From positions 63,884,111 through 63,948,110 of the forward strand of contig CM053166.1 in assembly GCA_028571685.1 (NCBI GenBank): a stretch of 64,000 nucleotides of DNA. Direction: 5' to 3'. Under the pieces are notes generated by a model. The model saw only the letters and a program-made list of their open reading frames with translations. It did no database searches and was not told the DNA's origin. Positions 35,878 to 46,746 of the stretch are shown piece by piece. This DNA is from Heterohyrax brucei (taxonomy: Eukaryota; Chordata; Mammalia; Hyracoidea; Procaviidae). The stretch's first letter is position 1; every line of letters starts with the position of its first letter. The translations under genes were made by a program, and so were the position numbers.

Positions 35878-36043
35878 CTGTCTTTTTCTGTGTACTTCCT
35901 GAAGTCAATCCTATGAGGCGTGGGCACGAGACCGATGCAAGTGCGAAGAGAATCCTCTTCAGAACCAAAACCATTATAAGGTGGATATTTTCTTTCTATT
36001 TTTGGAGGAGGTGGAAGCTTGCATGAAATGGCGGTAAAGTTCT
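35878..36043 (-). CDS. EFHC2: EFHC2 internal exon, linker between DM10 domains 2 and 3
   Basis: A 166-bp exon, phase 1 to 2, acceptor TTGTTACAG, donor GTGCTC. After the split Glu codon the peptide reads NFTAISCKLPPPPKIERKYP and PYNGFGSEEDSLRTCIGLVP, then ends near RKYTEKD. The proline-rich stretch followed by PPYNGFGSEEDS is a hallmark of the linker that precedes the third DM10 domain in both EFHC1 and EFHC2. The basic PKIERK segment fits EFHC2 better. It lies 17.3 kb from the preceding exon and 11.7 kb from the next; both introns are full of repeats. Confidence 0.94.
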
Positions 36044-36954
36044 CTGTAACAAAACAAAGACAAAGTAAACATCAACATTTATTATTGGCCCTGATTATGG
36101 CTGTTTTGAAAGGTTTGTTATGTTTTCAAAATGAACATGGAGATCTTTGTAGGCTATTTTAAACTCTTTCAGATAAAACACAGCAAAATTCTGTGACAGT
36201 AGGTTCAATAATGCTTACAAAAAAATACAATTCACTCAATAATCACCACTAGTTCAAAAGACAAAAAAAGGAACTGTCTATGTTGAATAAGTAAACATTT
36301 ATCTTTTGTCATCACCCTCCATTTCTGAATATTTTTTGCTCTTCCCTGATTTTTCTTATAATACAAAACTTCATACTTGAAACTTTATGCCTTCTACTTC
36401 ATTTTAGCCTGTAATTTAGTACTCTCCTATCTTGAGTCAGCACTCCCTAAAAGAATTCCTATACAAGTAGGACTGACTCCTAACTATTTCAACTTCACTC
36501 TTCCTCATGGACTCTGTCTCCTTACCTTGTGCACATTACCCCTCCCTGTCTTCCAGCTCAACTCTAGGCTATGTTACTTCACTATCTAGTTTAAAAAAAA
36601 AAAAGATCTTTCTTCTCACCAACCACCATTCCACGCTGCTTACATTGCTACCAAAGACTTCAATTATACTAAAACATGATGGGGAAAAAAAAAATTTCAA
36701 AGTAGTCACTTGCTTACTATCTCAAACAGATAGTAGACTAAGTAGTGCTAAATGATAAATACCATTGATTTTATTTATTTAACTACCTTTTATTGACTTA
36801 TCACCCTTTGCTTACAGGAAGGAAGGATGGAGAAAGCAGATAGCATATTTGTAACGGCCTAGGAGCTTTCAGGTATTCATTTGTGTAAGGCTGCATATCT
36901 CCAAGATATAAGTATGCTCACCAGAGCAAATAACATATTGACCTGACTTATCCA
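36044..36954. other. EFHC2 intron, unassigned
   Basis: No exon recognised besides the one ending at 36043. Confidence 0.45.
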
Positions 36955-38118
36955 GGTCACTATGTCTGTCATACCACAAATGGCAAAGAAGATGGAAACA
37001 ACCTAGATGCCTATCAACAGATAAATGGATAAACAAACTATGCTACATCCTTAACATGTAGTATTACACAACCATAAAGAACAATGATGAATCTGCAAAC
37101 CATCTTACAACATGGATGAATCTGGAAGGCATTATGTTGAATGGAAGAAGTCAATCACAGTAGTTCAAATACCATATGAAACCACCACTATAAAACTTCA
37201 TAAATAGGTTTATACACACACACCATTTTTTTGATGGTTACTAGGAAGGGAAAAGGTAGGGATGGAAAAATCCTAAATAGACCAGAGATAAGTGGTAACT
37301 CTGGTGAAGGGTAAGACAGTACACAACAGTGAGGAAGCCACCACAACTTGTACATGGCAAGGTCACAGAAGTTCTACAGACACATTCAAACTCCTTAAGG
37401 GACTGAAATACTGGGATGGAGGCTGTAGGGACTAAAGTCTTGGGGAATATCTAGCTCAACTGGCATAACATAGTTTATAAAGAAAATGTTCCACATTGTA
37501 CTTCGGTGAGTAGTGTCTGGGGTCTTAAAAGCCTATAAACGGCCATCTAAGATACTCTACTGGTCTCACCCCTTTGGGAGCAAGGAAGAATGATGAAAAC
37601 TGAAGACACAAGGAAAAGATTAGTCCAAAGAACTAACAGACCACAACTACCACAGCCTCCACCAATCTGAGTCCAGCACAACTAAATGGTGCCTGGCTAC
37701 CACCATTGACTGCTCTCAGAGATCACAGAGCTGGAGGAAAATATAGAACAAAATTCTAACTCACAAAAAAGACCAGACTTACTGACCTACCAGAGACTGG
37801 AGAAACTCTGAGAAAATGGCCCCCAGATATCCTTTTAGCTCAGTAATAAAGTCACTCCTAAGGCTTACCCTTCATCCAAATATTAGACATCTCCATAAAA
37901 TGGGACAAAAGAGGCATACCAGCCCAGGGGCAAGGAGTGGAAGGCACAAGTGGGCAAGAAAGGTGGTAATAGGGAACCCAAATTCTTGAAGGGAGGTGTT
38001 GAAATGTCATGGGGTTGTTAACTAACGTTATAAAACAATTATGTGTACTAGTTGTTTAATGAGAAACTAGTTCTCTTTCTATAAACTTTCATCTAAAGTA
38101 CAATTTTTTAAAAAAAAG
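36955..38118 (+). mobile_element. L1 3' segment with A-rich tail
   Basis: Starts in the last part of ORF2 ('gatggaaacaacctagatgc', then 'ggcattatgttgaatggaag'), followed by the 3'UTR with 'agtgtctggggtcttaaaag' and 'cggccatctaaga'. Ends 'ttttttaaaaaaaag' near 38118. The 3'UTR resembles those at 14016-14760 and 42630-43455 more than that of the three younger L1s. Confidence 0.82.
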
Positions 38119-38192
38119 ATACCTTGGATCTTTCCTAAAACCAAACTAAACTAAATAAAAATCATGTAATGTACTTTTTTCTTCTTCCTAAG

Positions 38193-38716
38193 TGTCATGG
38201 ATTGAACTGTGTACCCCCAAATATATGTGTAGCCATGTGCCTGGGTCATGACTGCCAATATTTTATGATTGTCCTCCATTTTGTGATTTTCCTATGCTGT
38301 ATGTTAAAGGATTAGGGTGGGACTGTAAATCCCTTCACAGGATCACCTCCATGCTCCACTGTAAAAGGAGTTTCCCTGGAGTATGTCTTTCACCACCCTT
38401 AATCCTGTCATCCTACAAGAGGAAAAGGAAAGAGAAGCAAGCAGAGAGTTGGGAACCTCATACCACCAAGAAAGCAGCACCAGGAAAAGAGCACATCCTT
38501 CAGAACTGAGGTTCCTGTGCCAAGATGCTCCCTGAACAAAGACTGATATAACACAAGGCCTTTCCTCCAGAGCCAACAAGGGGGAAAGCCTTCCTCTGGA
38601 GTGGACATCCCAATTTTGGACTTGTAGCCTACTGGACTGTGTGAGAATAAACTTTCCTTTCTTAAAGCCATCCACTCATAGTATTTCTGTTACAGCAGTA
38701 CTAGCTGACTAAATCA
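38193..38716 (+). mobile_element. Solo LTR, MaLR/MST-like family (copy 2)
   Basis: Starts TGTCATGGATTGAACTGTG, ends GACTAAATCA. AATAAA lies at about 38646. The 5-bp flanks are CTAAG (38188-38192) and CCAAG (38717-38721). 524 bp, antisense to EFHC2. Confidence 0.93.
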
Positions 38717-38721
38717 CCAAG

Positions 38722-40735
38722 CTTTGAGTATACCATAGGTGTTTTCATTCAGAAATAAAAGGAATTCCATATAAACAAATATTTCCTTTTCTATTTGTCA
38801 ATATTCTATGAGAAAATGTGCATCAATGTGCCATCCAAGGCAACCAAACTCTTTCAAAAGAGAGGCTTTTTTTGCTGACTTGTCAAAAGATTAAGAGTTT
38901 GAAGCCATTTCTAACTCTGATTTGGAAACATTTTCAGCTTTCACATTTCCTCAGACATTTCAGTAGCCTACCTGTGAAATACCCCTAAGTGTAATTCCCA
39001 AAACAGTATTGTTCCATTCTAACAGAAACTGCTCGCAGAAGACATTTAGGCAAAGAGAATGCTATCAAGTATTTCTCACTGCTCAAGAAGGGGGCAGCCA
39101 GTCTTTCAGGAAGCAACTCCAATGAGGAACCTCTCCTGGTGCTTTTTTATGGAGATTAAAATGAAGTTTTGGTAATGAAAATGATGCCAAATTTTAGAAT
39201 TAAGCAGAACTGCAGTAGACGCTATCATTGCTAACAGTTACATCAAACACCCCACTGAGTGGTGCCTGGGTTTAAAGGAAAGGATCACAAAGGTGTCAAA
39301 GGGGAGTTCTATGAGATTAGAAAATTGGGACATGATCAGTTCCTGCAACAGGAGATATATACATACAACTACACACTAATCTGAGCATTCCAACCAAAAT
39401 AGTGGACATGATGAGCTGTAAAGTAATTGCCAAAGCCAAGTGCCGTCGAGTCGGATCAAGTAATTAAGAATGCATTATATACCTCCAAAAAAATTACAGG
39501 TTTTATAACACAGTTTTTTTCTCAAATACTTTGCAAAGGTAGTTCAGTAACAAAAGAACCGATTTAGAGCTTTCCTCTGCACCCACAGTGCCATCTAGTG
39601 TATCAAAGCTGAGTACAGTCCCATCCCATTATGCCTGGCTTTTACAATACCACATACATCTTTTGGGATATGCTGTTTCAGGATTCAAATTTAAATCTCA
39701 TTTCTCTGGGTAATGTATGCATTCACAAAGCTTTCAACATACACCTAAATAATAAGATTCCCATCTTTTGTTTTCCATCATCCCAGGACTCTGCACATTT
39801 CAGATGTTCAAAAGCATTTCTTTCATAAACAAAAAAGTATGCATTTCTGTACAAATTATCTTCATAAATGTCTTGTTAAACTGGCATTCTGATAGATTCT
39901 GAAACATATCTGTCTTTCAAATGGTTTGCTTCCTCTCATTCCAAGTGATTTGTAAAAACATACATACTGACTGTTAGTCACAATTAACTAGATTTAGATT
40001 CCAATTTTACAGACACATGGTATACTTTACAAAGGTGTCCTAACGTTGCTTAATGGAGATTTATTGTTCACCACCTCAGTTAGAAATACTATTGAGAAAA
40101 GCTTTCAACTACCTCAAAGTTGATTACTTATGTTCCACTAAACCAGAGATGGACCTAGGTTTTGTGAAGAGAACACCATTTGGGGAAGTGCTTTAAGATC
40201 AAGTATGCCAACTTACCAAGTCAAAATTAGGCACAGGGCCTTGGGCTAGAGCCCCTGCAAAGGAAGAGCACTAAAGCTTAAGATTCATTAACTTTGAGGT
40301 AGATCTACCTTTGCTTGTACCTAGGACACAGGCAAAATGAATCTAACAGGATATGTCATGTTAGGGTGAAATAATTCATCAATCACATAATGTCAGAGCT
40401 TTAAAATACTTTGGAAGCATGTACTCCTCAACCTTTCTCATTTCATAGGTGAGGAAAAAGAGAGGCAAAATTGTTAGGCTCATCAAAACCACGAGGTAAG
40501 ACTAGATGCCAATTATAACCTGTTTTGCTGCAACTTGAAGTGAACAACTAGCTCAAATGATCATTAAGCATTCATCTTGGATGTTCATAAATTTTTAGGA
40601 CCTGGTGAATTACAAAGAAAATTAAAATGTCAGAAAGAACTGCATCTAAGTAACATTTAGTGTATTAAACTTTACCAAAGAACCAAGAAAGGTAAAAGTG
40701 AAGATTATCAGATAATACTAATTCACTACCCCTAC
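38722..40735. other. EFHC2 intron, mostly unassigned
   Basis: Contains the 29-bp micro-insertion at 39429-39457 (separate entry) and a MIR-like piece at about 40380-40500 ('cctttctcatttcataggtg'). No exon. Confidence 0.5.
39429..39457 (-). mobile_element. Ultra-short (29 bp) SINE/RTE tail insertion with 8-bp TSD
   Basis: The insert contains 'aagtgccgtcgagtcggatc', the reverse of the RTE/AfroSINE-like tail. AAGTAATT lies directly on both sides (39421-39428 and 39458-39465). Confidence 0.88.
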
Positions 40736-40904
40736 TATGATGATACAGTGGTTAAAGCTAAAGGTCAGTGGTTCAAAACTACCAGCAGCTCTGTGGGAGC
40801 AAGATGTGGCAGTCCGCTTCCATAGAGATTTACAGCCTTGGAAACCCTATGGGTTTGCCATGGGTTGCAATTGACTCAGTGGCAGTGGGTTTGGTTTGGC
40901 TTAT
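40736..40904 (+). mobile_element. AfroSINE, sense, long variant
   Basis: 'tgatacagtggttaaagcta', 'agatgtggcagtccgcttcc', 'ggaaaccctatgggtttgcc', end 'ggcagtgggtttggtttggc'. Confidence 0.92.
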
Positions 40905-41002
40905 CATAAATGTAATTTCTAGTCAGTTGTTACATTAAGTACCTGTTGTTACTCAAGAAATGTAAACCACCCACCACTAGGAATCTCTTGTGTAATAATA
41001 AC

Positions 41003-41214
41003 CAAAACCAAAACCACTGTCATGGAGTCAATTTTGACTCGTAGTGACCCTGTAGGACAGAAGACAACTGCTCCACATGGTTTCCAAGGCTGTAATCTTC
41101 ATGGAAGCAGACTGCCACACTTTTCTCTCACAGAGAAGCCAGTGAGTTTGAACCACCAAACTTTTGGTTTGAGGCAGAGTGTTTTATCCACTGCACCACT
41201 GGGGTTCCTTGAGT
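41003..41214 (-). mobile_element. AfroSINE, antisense, long variant (first of a pair)
   Basis: Starts 'aaaaccactgtcatggagtc', has 'atcttcatggaagcagactg', ends 'ccactgcaccactggggttc'. It is immediately followed by a second copy. Confidence 0.93.
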
Positions 41215-41220
41215 AATAAA

Positions 41221-41425
41221 ACCAAAACCAAACTCTGCTGTCTAGTTGATTCTGACTCACAGTGACCCTTTAAGACAGAGTAGAACTGCCCCCTAGGAGT
41301 TCTAATGATGTAATCTCTATGAAAACAGACTGCTACATCTTCCTCTCAAGAATCAACTGGTAGGTTCAAACCACCAACCGTGCAGTTAACAGCTGAGTAC
41401 TTAACCACTGTGCCACCAGGGCTCC
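41221..41425 (-). mobile_element. AfroSINE, antisense, long variant (second of a pair)
   Basis: Starts 'accaaactctgctgtctagt', ends 'accactgtgccaccagggct'. The junctions before, between and after the two copies all read close to CTTGTGTAATAATA, CTTGAGTAATAAA and TTTGTGTATAATA, so both used the same target. Confidence 0.93.
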
Positions 41426-41707
41426 TTTGTGTATAATAACTGTGCCTGTTAAATAGGATACTATGTTACATAAAATATAAAATCTCAGTGAGACTATAAA
41501 TGTATGATTTCTGTAAAGGCACAAGCTATTTTTTTTTTTTAGACTAAACCAAAGATAAGAACAGAAAGAAACTAAGCCCTAGGGCTCAATTAAAATGGAC
41601 CATAGGGCATTTCAATCTGATGCATTTACCCAGAGCTGGCCTAGACTGGGCACACACCAGTGAATTCACACTTCCTCTGTAAGTTCCTTACAAAATCTGT
41701 TAGGAGA

Positions 41708-42273
41708 TGTGATGGACTGAATTGTGTGCCTCCCAAAATAAGTGTAGCCACATGGCTGGGCCATGATTCCCAGTATCTTGTGATTGTTCTCCATTTTGTG
41801 GTTTTCCTATGTTGTATGTTAAAGGATTAGGGTGGGACTGTAAATCTCTTCATAGGACTACCTCCCTGCTCCGCTGTAAAGGGAGTTTCCCTGGAGTATG
41901 GTTAGGGTGGGGCTGTGAATCCCTTCATAGGATCACCTCCCTGCTTTGGAGTATGGCTTGCCCCACTCTTAGTGCTTTCATCCCGCAAGAGATAAAAGGA
42001 AGGAGAAGTAGGCTGAGAATTGGAAACCTCACACCATCAAGCAAGCAGCACCGGGAAAAGAGCGTGTCCTTCAGACCTGAGGTTCCTGTGCCAAGACACT
42101 CCCTGGACAAGTACTGATAAAATACTTGACTCTCCTCCAGAGCTGACTTCCCCTGGAGCGGACATCTTGAATTTGGACTTCTAGCCTACCGGATTGTGTA
42201 GGAATAAGCCTTCCTTTGTTAAGGCTATCCACTTTGTGGTATTTCTGTTAAGCAGCCCTAGCTGACTAAAACA
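41708..42273 (+). mobile_element. Solo LTR, MaLR/MST-like family (copy 3, with internal duplication)
   Basis: Starts TGTGATGGACTGAATTGTG, ends GACTAAAACA. Perfect 5-bp TSD GGAGA (41703-41707 and 42274-42278). 566 bp; longer than the others because a segment ('attagggtgggactgtaaat' to 'tttccctggagtatgg') is imperfectly repeated at about 41827-41900 and 41901-41955. Confidence 0.95.
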
Positions 42274-42534
42274 GGAGAGTAGCAATATATCATGTCTCTC
42301 CAGCACTACATTCATTTTCACGTATGTAACCTTTACAGTCTCAAAATCAAGCTGACAAATAAACATCAACCAAATGTTGGGCTGCAGGTTAAAAGGTTTG
42401 GATCATACAATACTTTGGAATCTTAAGTAAATGCTTTTGATGATTCATCATTTTACTTTTTTTTTTCCAAATTTTCAAGTCTACACTGAAGATTTGTTGA
42501 TTATAAACAGGTGTCTACATCCATTAATTTTACC

Positions 42535-42628
42535 TAGAGCCACAAACAATGCCCATGGAAGCCAGCCAAGTGCCAAGTGCCGTCGAGTCGGATCCGACTC
42601 AAAGCAGCAGTCAAGAAATCCAGTGACA
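42535..42628 (+). mobile_element. RTE fragment with a short SINE-tail insertion
   Basis: 'gcccatggaag' and 'cagcagtcaagaaatcca' fit an RTE segment split by about 40 bases that contain 'caagtgccgtcgagtcggat' and 'ccgactcaaag'. The flanking duplication is at most AAG, so the insertion mode is less certain than for the other short tails. Confidence 0.6.
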
Positions 42629-43455
42629 AATGCTAAGTAGACAATACACAATGTGGTAACTATGGAGAAGGGTAAAAACATACACAGCACTGGCGAAGTC
42701 AGTACAGCTTTACCAAGGAAAAGTCAAGGAAGCATCACAGACACTTTCAAACTCCGTGAGGGACCAAATTACTAGGTTGACAGTGGGGGACTATGGTCTC
42801 ATAAACATCCAGCTCAACTGGTATAGCATAGTTTACAAAGATAATGTAGTATCAGAGCATCTTAAAAGCCTGTGAGTAGCTGTCTAGGGGAGCAAGGGAG
42901 AATGAAAAAAACCAGAGACAGAAGGGAAAGATTAGTTCGAAAGGACTAATGGTCCACAAGTACCACCGTCTTCCCCAGACTTAGTCCAGCATAGGTAAAT
43001 GGTGTCTAGCTACCATCACTGACGGCTCTGACAGGGATCCCAATAGAAGGTACCAGATAGAATTGGAAAAAAATGTAGAACAATTCTAATTCACATGTAC
43101 ATGCACACACCAAAAAAGAAGAAGAAAACAGACTTAATTGGTCTGACAGACTGGAGAAATCCCGAGTATGACCCTGGGACTCCCTTTTAACTCAGTACTG
43201 AAGTCATTCCTGAAGTTTACCCTTCAGCCAAGGATTTTACAGGGTCAAAAAAAAAAATGAAACCTAAAGAGAGGTTACATCAGCCCAGAGGCAAGAACGA
43301 GAGGGCAAGAAAACTGATAACAAAAAACCCAAGGTCAAGAAGGTGAGAGTGTTGACATGTTGTGAGGGTGGCAACCAATGTCACAAAGCAATATACGTAT
43401 TCATTAACTATTTAATTAGAAACTAATTTAGTCTATAAACCCTCATCTAAATTAC
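42629..43455 (+). mobile_element. L1 3'UTR segment
   Basis: 'ggtaactatggagaagggta', 'tcttaaaagcctgtgagtag', then 'ctataaaccctcatctaaat', the same end as the L1 at 36955-38118. Confidence 0.78.
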
Positions 43456-43461
43456 AGCAAA

Positions 43462-43560
43462 AAGAAAAGAGGGAGGGAGAGGGAGGAAAAGGGAAAAGGG
43501 GAAGGGGAGGGGGAGGGAAATGGGAGGTATGGGGGAGGGGAGGGAAGAAAAGCAGGCAGA
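43462..43560. repeat. Purine-rich simple repeat
   Basis: Runs of ggga, gggga and aggg on the plus strand, directly after the L1 end; probably grown from the L1 A-tail. Open frames on the opposite strand (43433-43689) are artefacts of it. Confidence 0.9.
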
Positions 43561-43574
43561 AGGAAGGAAACAAC

Positions 43575-44083
43575 ATACTGTATTGGGCATATCTGCTGCA
43601 AAAGATCTTTTTAAAACCTTTGGAAGCAAAAATGTCACCTTGAGGACTAAGGTACACCTGACCCAAGCCATGGTAGTTTCAACCACCACATATGCAGGTG
43701 CAAGTTAGGCAATGAATAAGTAAAACAGAATGGCTCTGAACTATGGTGTTGTTGGAGAGCACTGTTAAACAAAGAAACAGATCTGTCTTGACAAAAGTAC
43801 AGCCAGAAAGTTCCTTAGAATTGAGGACGGTGAGACTTCAGCTCAAAAACTTTGGGCATGTTATCAGGAGGGACCAATCTCTGGAGAAGGACATTATGCT
43901 TGGTAGAGTGTCAACAAAGAAGAGAAATACCCTCAATGAGTTGGACTGACACACCGGCCGCAACTATGGGCTCAAGGATAACAACTATTTTAAGGATGGT
44001 ACACAACAGAGCCTTGTTTTTTTCTGTTGTACACAAGTCAGAACCAACTTGACAGCACCTAACAACAACAATGTTCACTAAAG
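43575..44083 (+). mobile_element. RTE 3' end (arm 1 of an inverted repeat)
   Basis: Carries the RTE C-terminal frame remnants (LRTKVHLTQAMVVSTTTYA, LLESTVKQRNRSVLTK, FGHVIRRDQSLEKDIML) and the 3' terminus 'acagcacctaacaacaaca'. 43629-44035 is nearly identical to the reversed segment at 45940-46346, including the same inactivating differences. Confidence 0.9.
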
Positions 44084-44253
44084 GCCAAATTCTTCATTCC
44101 AACCCTTAAGGGCATGAGTACATTCATCTGTTTCACCACCAGCGGCTTCTCTACAATCTCTGCTACCTGCACATTCTTGGTTGCCCCTTGTCCACAGTCT
44201 CTAAAGCAAATATACCCAACTATGGCAATCCTCAATGGCAGTGGGTTTGGGAT

Positions 44254-44402
44254 GCCAACCCTAGTGGCACAGTGGTTAGAAACTACAGTTGCTAACCAAA
44301 AGGTCACAGTTTGAATCCACCAGACACTCCATGGAAACCCTATTGGGCAGAACTACTCTGTCCTACACAGTCACTATGAGTTGGAATTGACTCAATGACA
44401 AT
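44254..44402 (+). mobile_element. AfroSINE, sense
   Basis: 'ccaaccctagtggcacagtg', 'gctaaccaaaaggtcacagt', 'cactatgagttggaattgac'. Followed directly by a (TG)n microsatellite. Confidence 0.92.
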
Positions 44403-44452
44403 GTTGTGTGTGTTTGTGTGTGTGCATGTGTGCGTGTGTGTGTGCGTGCCAA
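44403..44452 (+). repeat. (TG)n microsatellite
   Basis: About 48 bases of TG with C/A interruptions, at the tail of the AfroSINE. Confidence 0.95.
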
Positions 44453-44849
44453 CTAAAGGGGATCAATTTTAGAAAATAAAATAAGAATCCACCAATGCGG
44501 CCCCTGTAGGACCCATACATCTTGAGTAATCTGGTGTGGAAACATAGGGGAAGAAATTCTCTTAATGAATATAAGAATGAAATTAGAAATCTTTTTTACT
44601 GAAAGCTTTTTGTAAAGTTCCTTCTCCTATATTATAGGTTCCCAGGAGGCCAGAAATACTACACAATGAGGACACCAAGATATATAAGGTGGTATTCATC
44701 TCATTCTGGCAAAAAAAAAAAAAAAAAACACCTTGTTTTTTACTTGTGCTTGCTTTTGATTTGTACTTACGTGAATTCCCCAGGGTTCACAGAGAAGTTT
44801 ATATGACTAAGCACCACACAACCCACCCAGCTCAAAGTCCCAACCAGAC
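44453..44849. other. Intron, unassigned, with an A18 run
   Basis: An (A)n run of about 18 at 44710-44728. Otherwise nothing recognised. Confidence 0.5.
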
Positions 44850-45905
44850 AATGACAGCACAAGAAAAGAAACCTACAGGCAAATATCCTTCCTAAACACA
44901 GATGTAAAATACTCAAGAAAATACTAGCAACCTGAATTAGACAATATATAAATAGAATAATGAACCATGAAAAAATGGAGTTTACTGCAGAAATGCAAGG
45001 CTGCATCAATATTCAAGAATCAGCCAGTGTGCACAATATAGTGAATGTAATTAACATCACTGAATTTACACTTCAAAATTGTTAAAGTGAAAAAGGTTTT
45101 GTTATATATATATTTTACCACAATAAAATCAACCAACTAATCCAGCATATTAGTAGTGTCCAGAAGAAAAAGTGCTAACGTGATTGTATCAATTGATACA
45201 GTAAAAGCATGTGACAAATCATAAAAACATTCACCAATCACAAAAGCTCTCAGTAAACTAAGAATAAAAGGGAATTTCCTCAGGTCAGCAGTTTGAATCC
45301 ACCAGGTGTTCCTTGGAAACTCTATGGGGCAGTTCTAGTCTGTCCTACTGGGTAGCTATGAGTCAGATTCAAAACTTACAGCTAACATAATTAGCGGTAA
45401 AGACTGAATGTTTTGTCCTTAAGGTTAAGAACAAGACAGGTACATCCACTCTCATCACTCCTGTTCAACATCTACTGTAAGTCTTAGCCAGTGCAGTAAG
45501 TTAACAAAAAGAAATTAAAGGCATATGGATTGGAAACGAAAAATAAAACTGCCCTATTTACAGATGGCATGCTAGCCTTCTAGAAAACCCCAAGTAATTT
45601 ATCCCCCCAAAAACCTCCCAGAACTAAGTAATTTTAGTAAGATTGCAAGATACAAAGTCAACACATAAAAGTCGATTGTATTTCTACACACTTGCAATGA
45701 ACACTGGAAGCTAATGTTTTAAAAACAACATCATTTACAACAGCCTCACAAAAGTGAAGGCACAAATCTAGCCAACTATTTGTGGAATCTATATGGTGAC
45801 AATGACACAACTCTGATGAATGAAATCAAAGAAGACCTAAATAAACAGGCATATCATATTCTTGGATTGGAAGCCTCAGCACAATAAAGATGTCATTAAA
45901 TTGGC
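44850..45905 (+). mobile_element. Old L1 ORF2 fragment
   Basis: Degenerate RT-domain matches ('caaatatccttcctaaacac' is the usual lead-in; 45430-45490 and the block after 'aaactgccctatttacagat' correspond to the YADD area, here FTDG), then 'gacctaaataaacaggcata' and 'tcttggattggaagcctca'. It is interrupted by a truncated AfroSINE. Confidence 0.75.
45283..45370 (+). mobile_element. AfroSINE, sense, 5'-truncated
   Basis: Only the second half: 'ggtcagcagtttgaatccac' to 'ctatgagtcagattc'. Confidence 0.88.
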
Positions 45906-46080
45906 TCTGGATGGGAAGCAGGCTGAGAACTGCAAACTTGTGTACAACAGAAAAAAACAAGGCTCTGTTGTGTACCATCCTTAAAATAGTTGTTATCCTT
46001 GAGCCCATAGCTGAGGCCAGTGTGTCAGTCCAACTCATTAAGGGTATGTCTCTTCTTTGTTGACACTCTACCAAGCATAA

Positions 46081-46746
46081 TGTCCTTCTCCAGAGATTGG
46101 TCCCTCCTGATAACATGCCCAAAGTTTTTGAGCTGAAGTCTCACCGTCCTCAATTCTAAGGAACTTTCTGGCTGTACTTCTGTCAAGACAGATCTGTTTC
46201 TTTGTTTAACAGTGCTCTCCAACAACACCATAGTTCAGAGCCATTCTGTTTTACTTATTCATTGCCTAACTTGCACCTGCATATGTGGTGGTTGAAACTA
46301 CCATGGCTTGGGTCAAGTGTACCTTAGTCCTCATGGTGACATTTCTTAAAATTCTTAAGCTGTAGATTGGTACAAATTAATATTATTTCCCAGATGTTTA
46401 CCATGCAGAATGATGTCCTTCTCCACAGATCGGTCCCTTCTGATAACATGCCCAAAGTTTTTGAGCTGAAGTCTCACCGTCCTCAATTCTAAGGAACTTT
46501 CTGGCTGTACTTCCGTCAAGACAGATCTGTTTCTTTGTTTAACAGTGCTCTCCAACAACACCATAGTTCAGAGCCATTCTGTTTTACTTATTCATTGCCT
46601 AACTTGCACCTGCATATGTGGTGGTTGAAACTACCATGGCTTGGGTCAGGTGTACCTTAGTCCTCATGGTGACATTTCTTAAAATTCTTAAGCTGTAGAT
46701 TGGTACAAATTAATATTATTTCCCAGATGTTTACCATGCAGAATGA
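46081..46746 (-). repeat. 333-bp tandem duplication inside the RTE 3' region
   Basis: Three landmark pairs are each displaced by exactly 333 bases: 'tgtccttctcca' at 46081, 46414 and 46747; 'ggtgacatttcttaaaattc' at 46335 and 46668. The two units are nearly identical. Confidence 0.93.

Noticed and set aside
41003..41425. CRISPR-like or other directed repeat array
   Set aside because: The repeats are two AfroSINEs; mammalian DNA, no spacer structure.
43433..43689. Pro/Phe/Ser-rich minus-strand proteins
   Set aside because: Translation of a purine-rich simple repeat.
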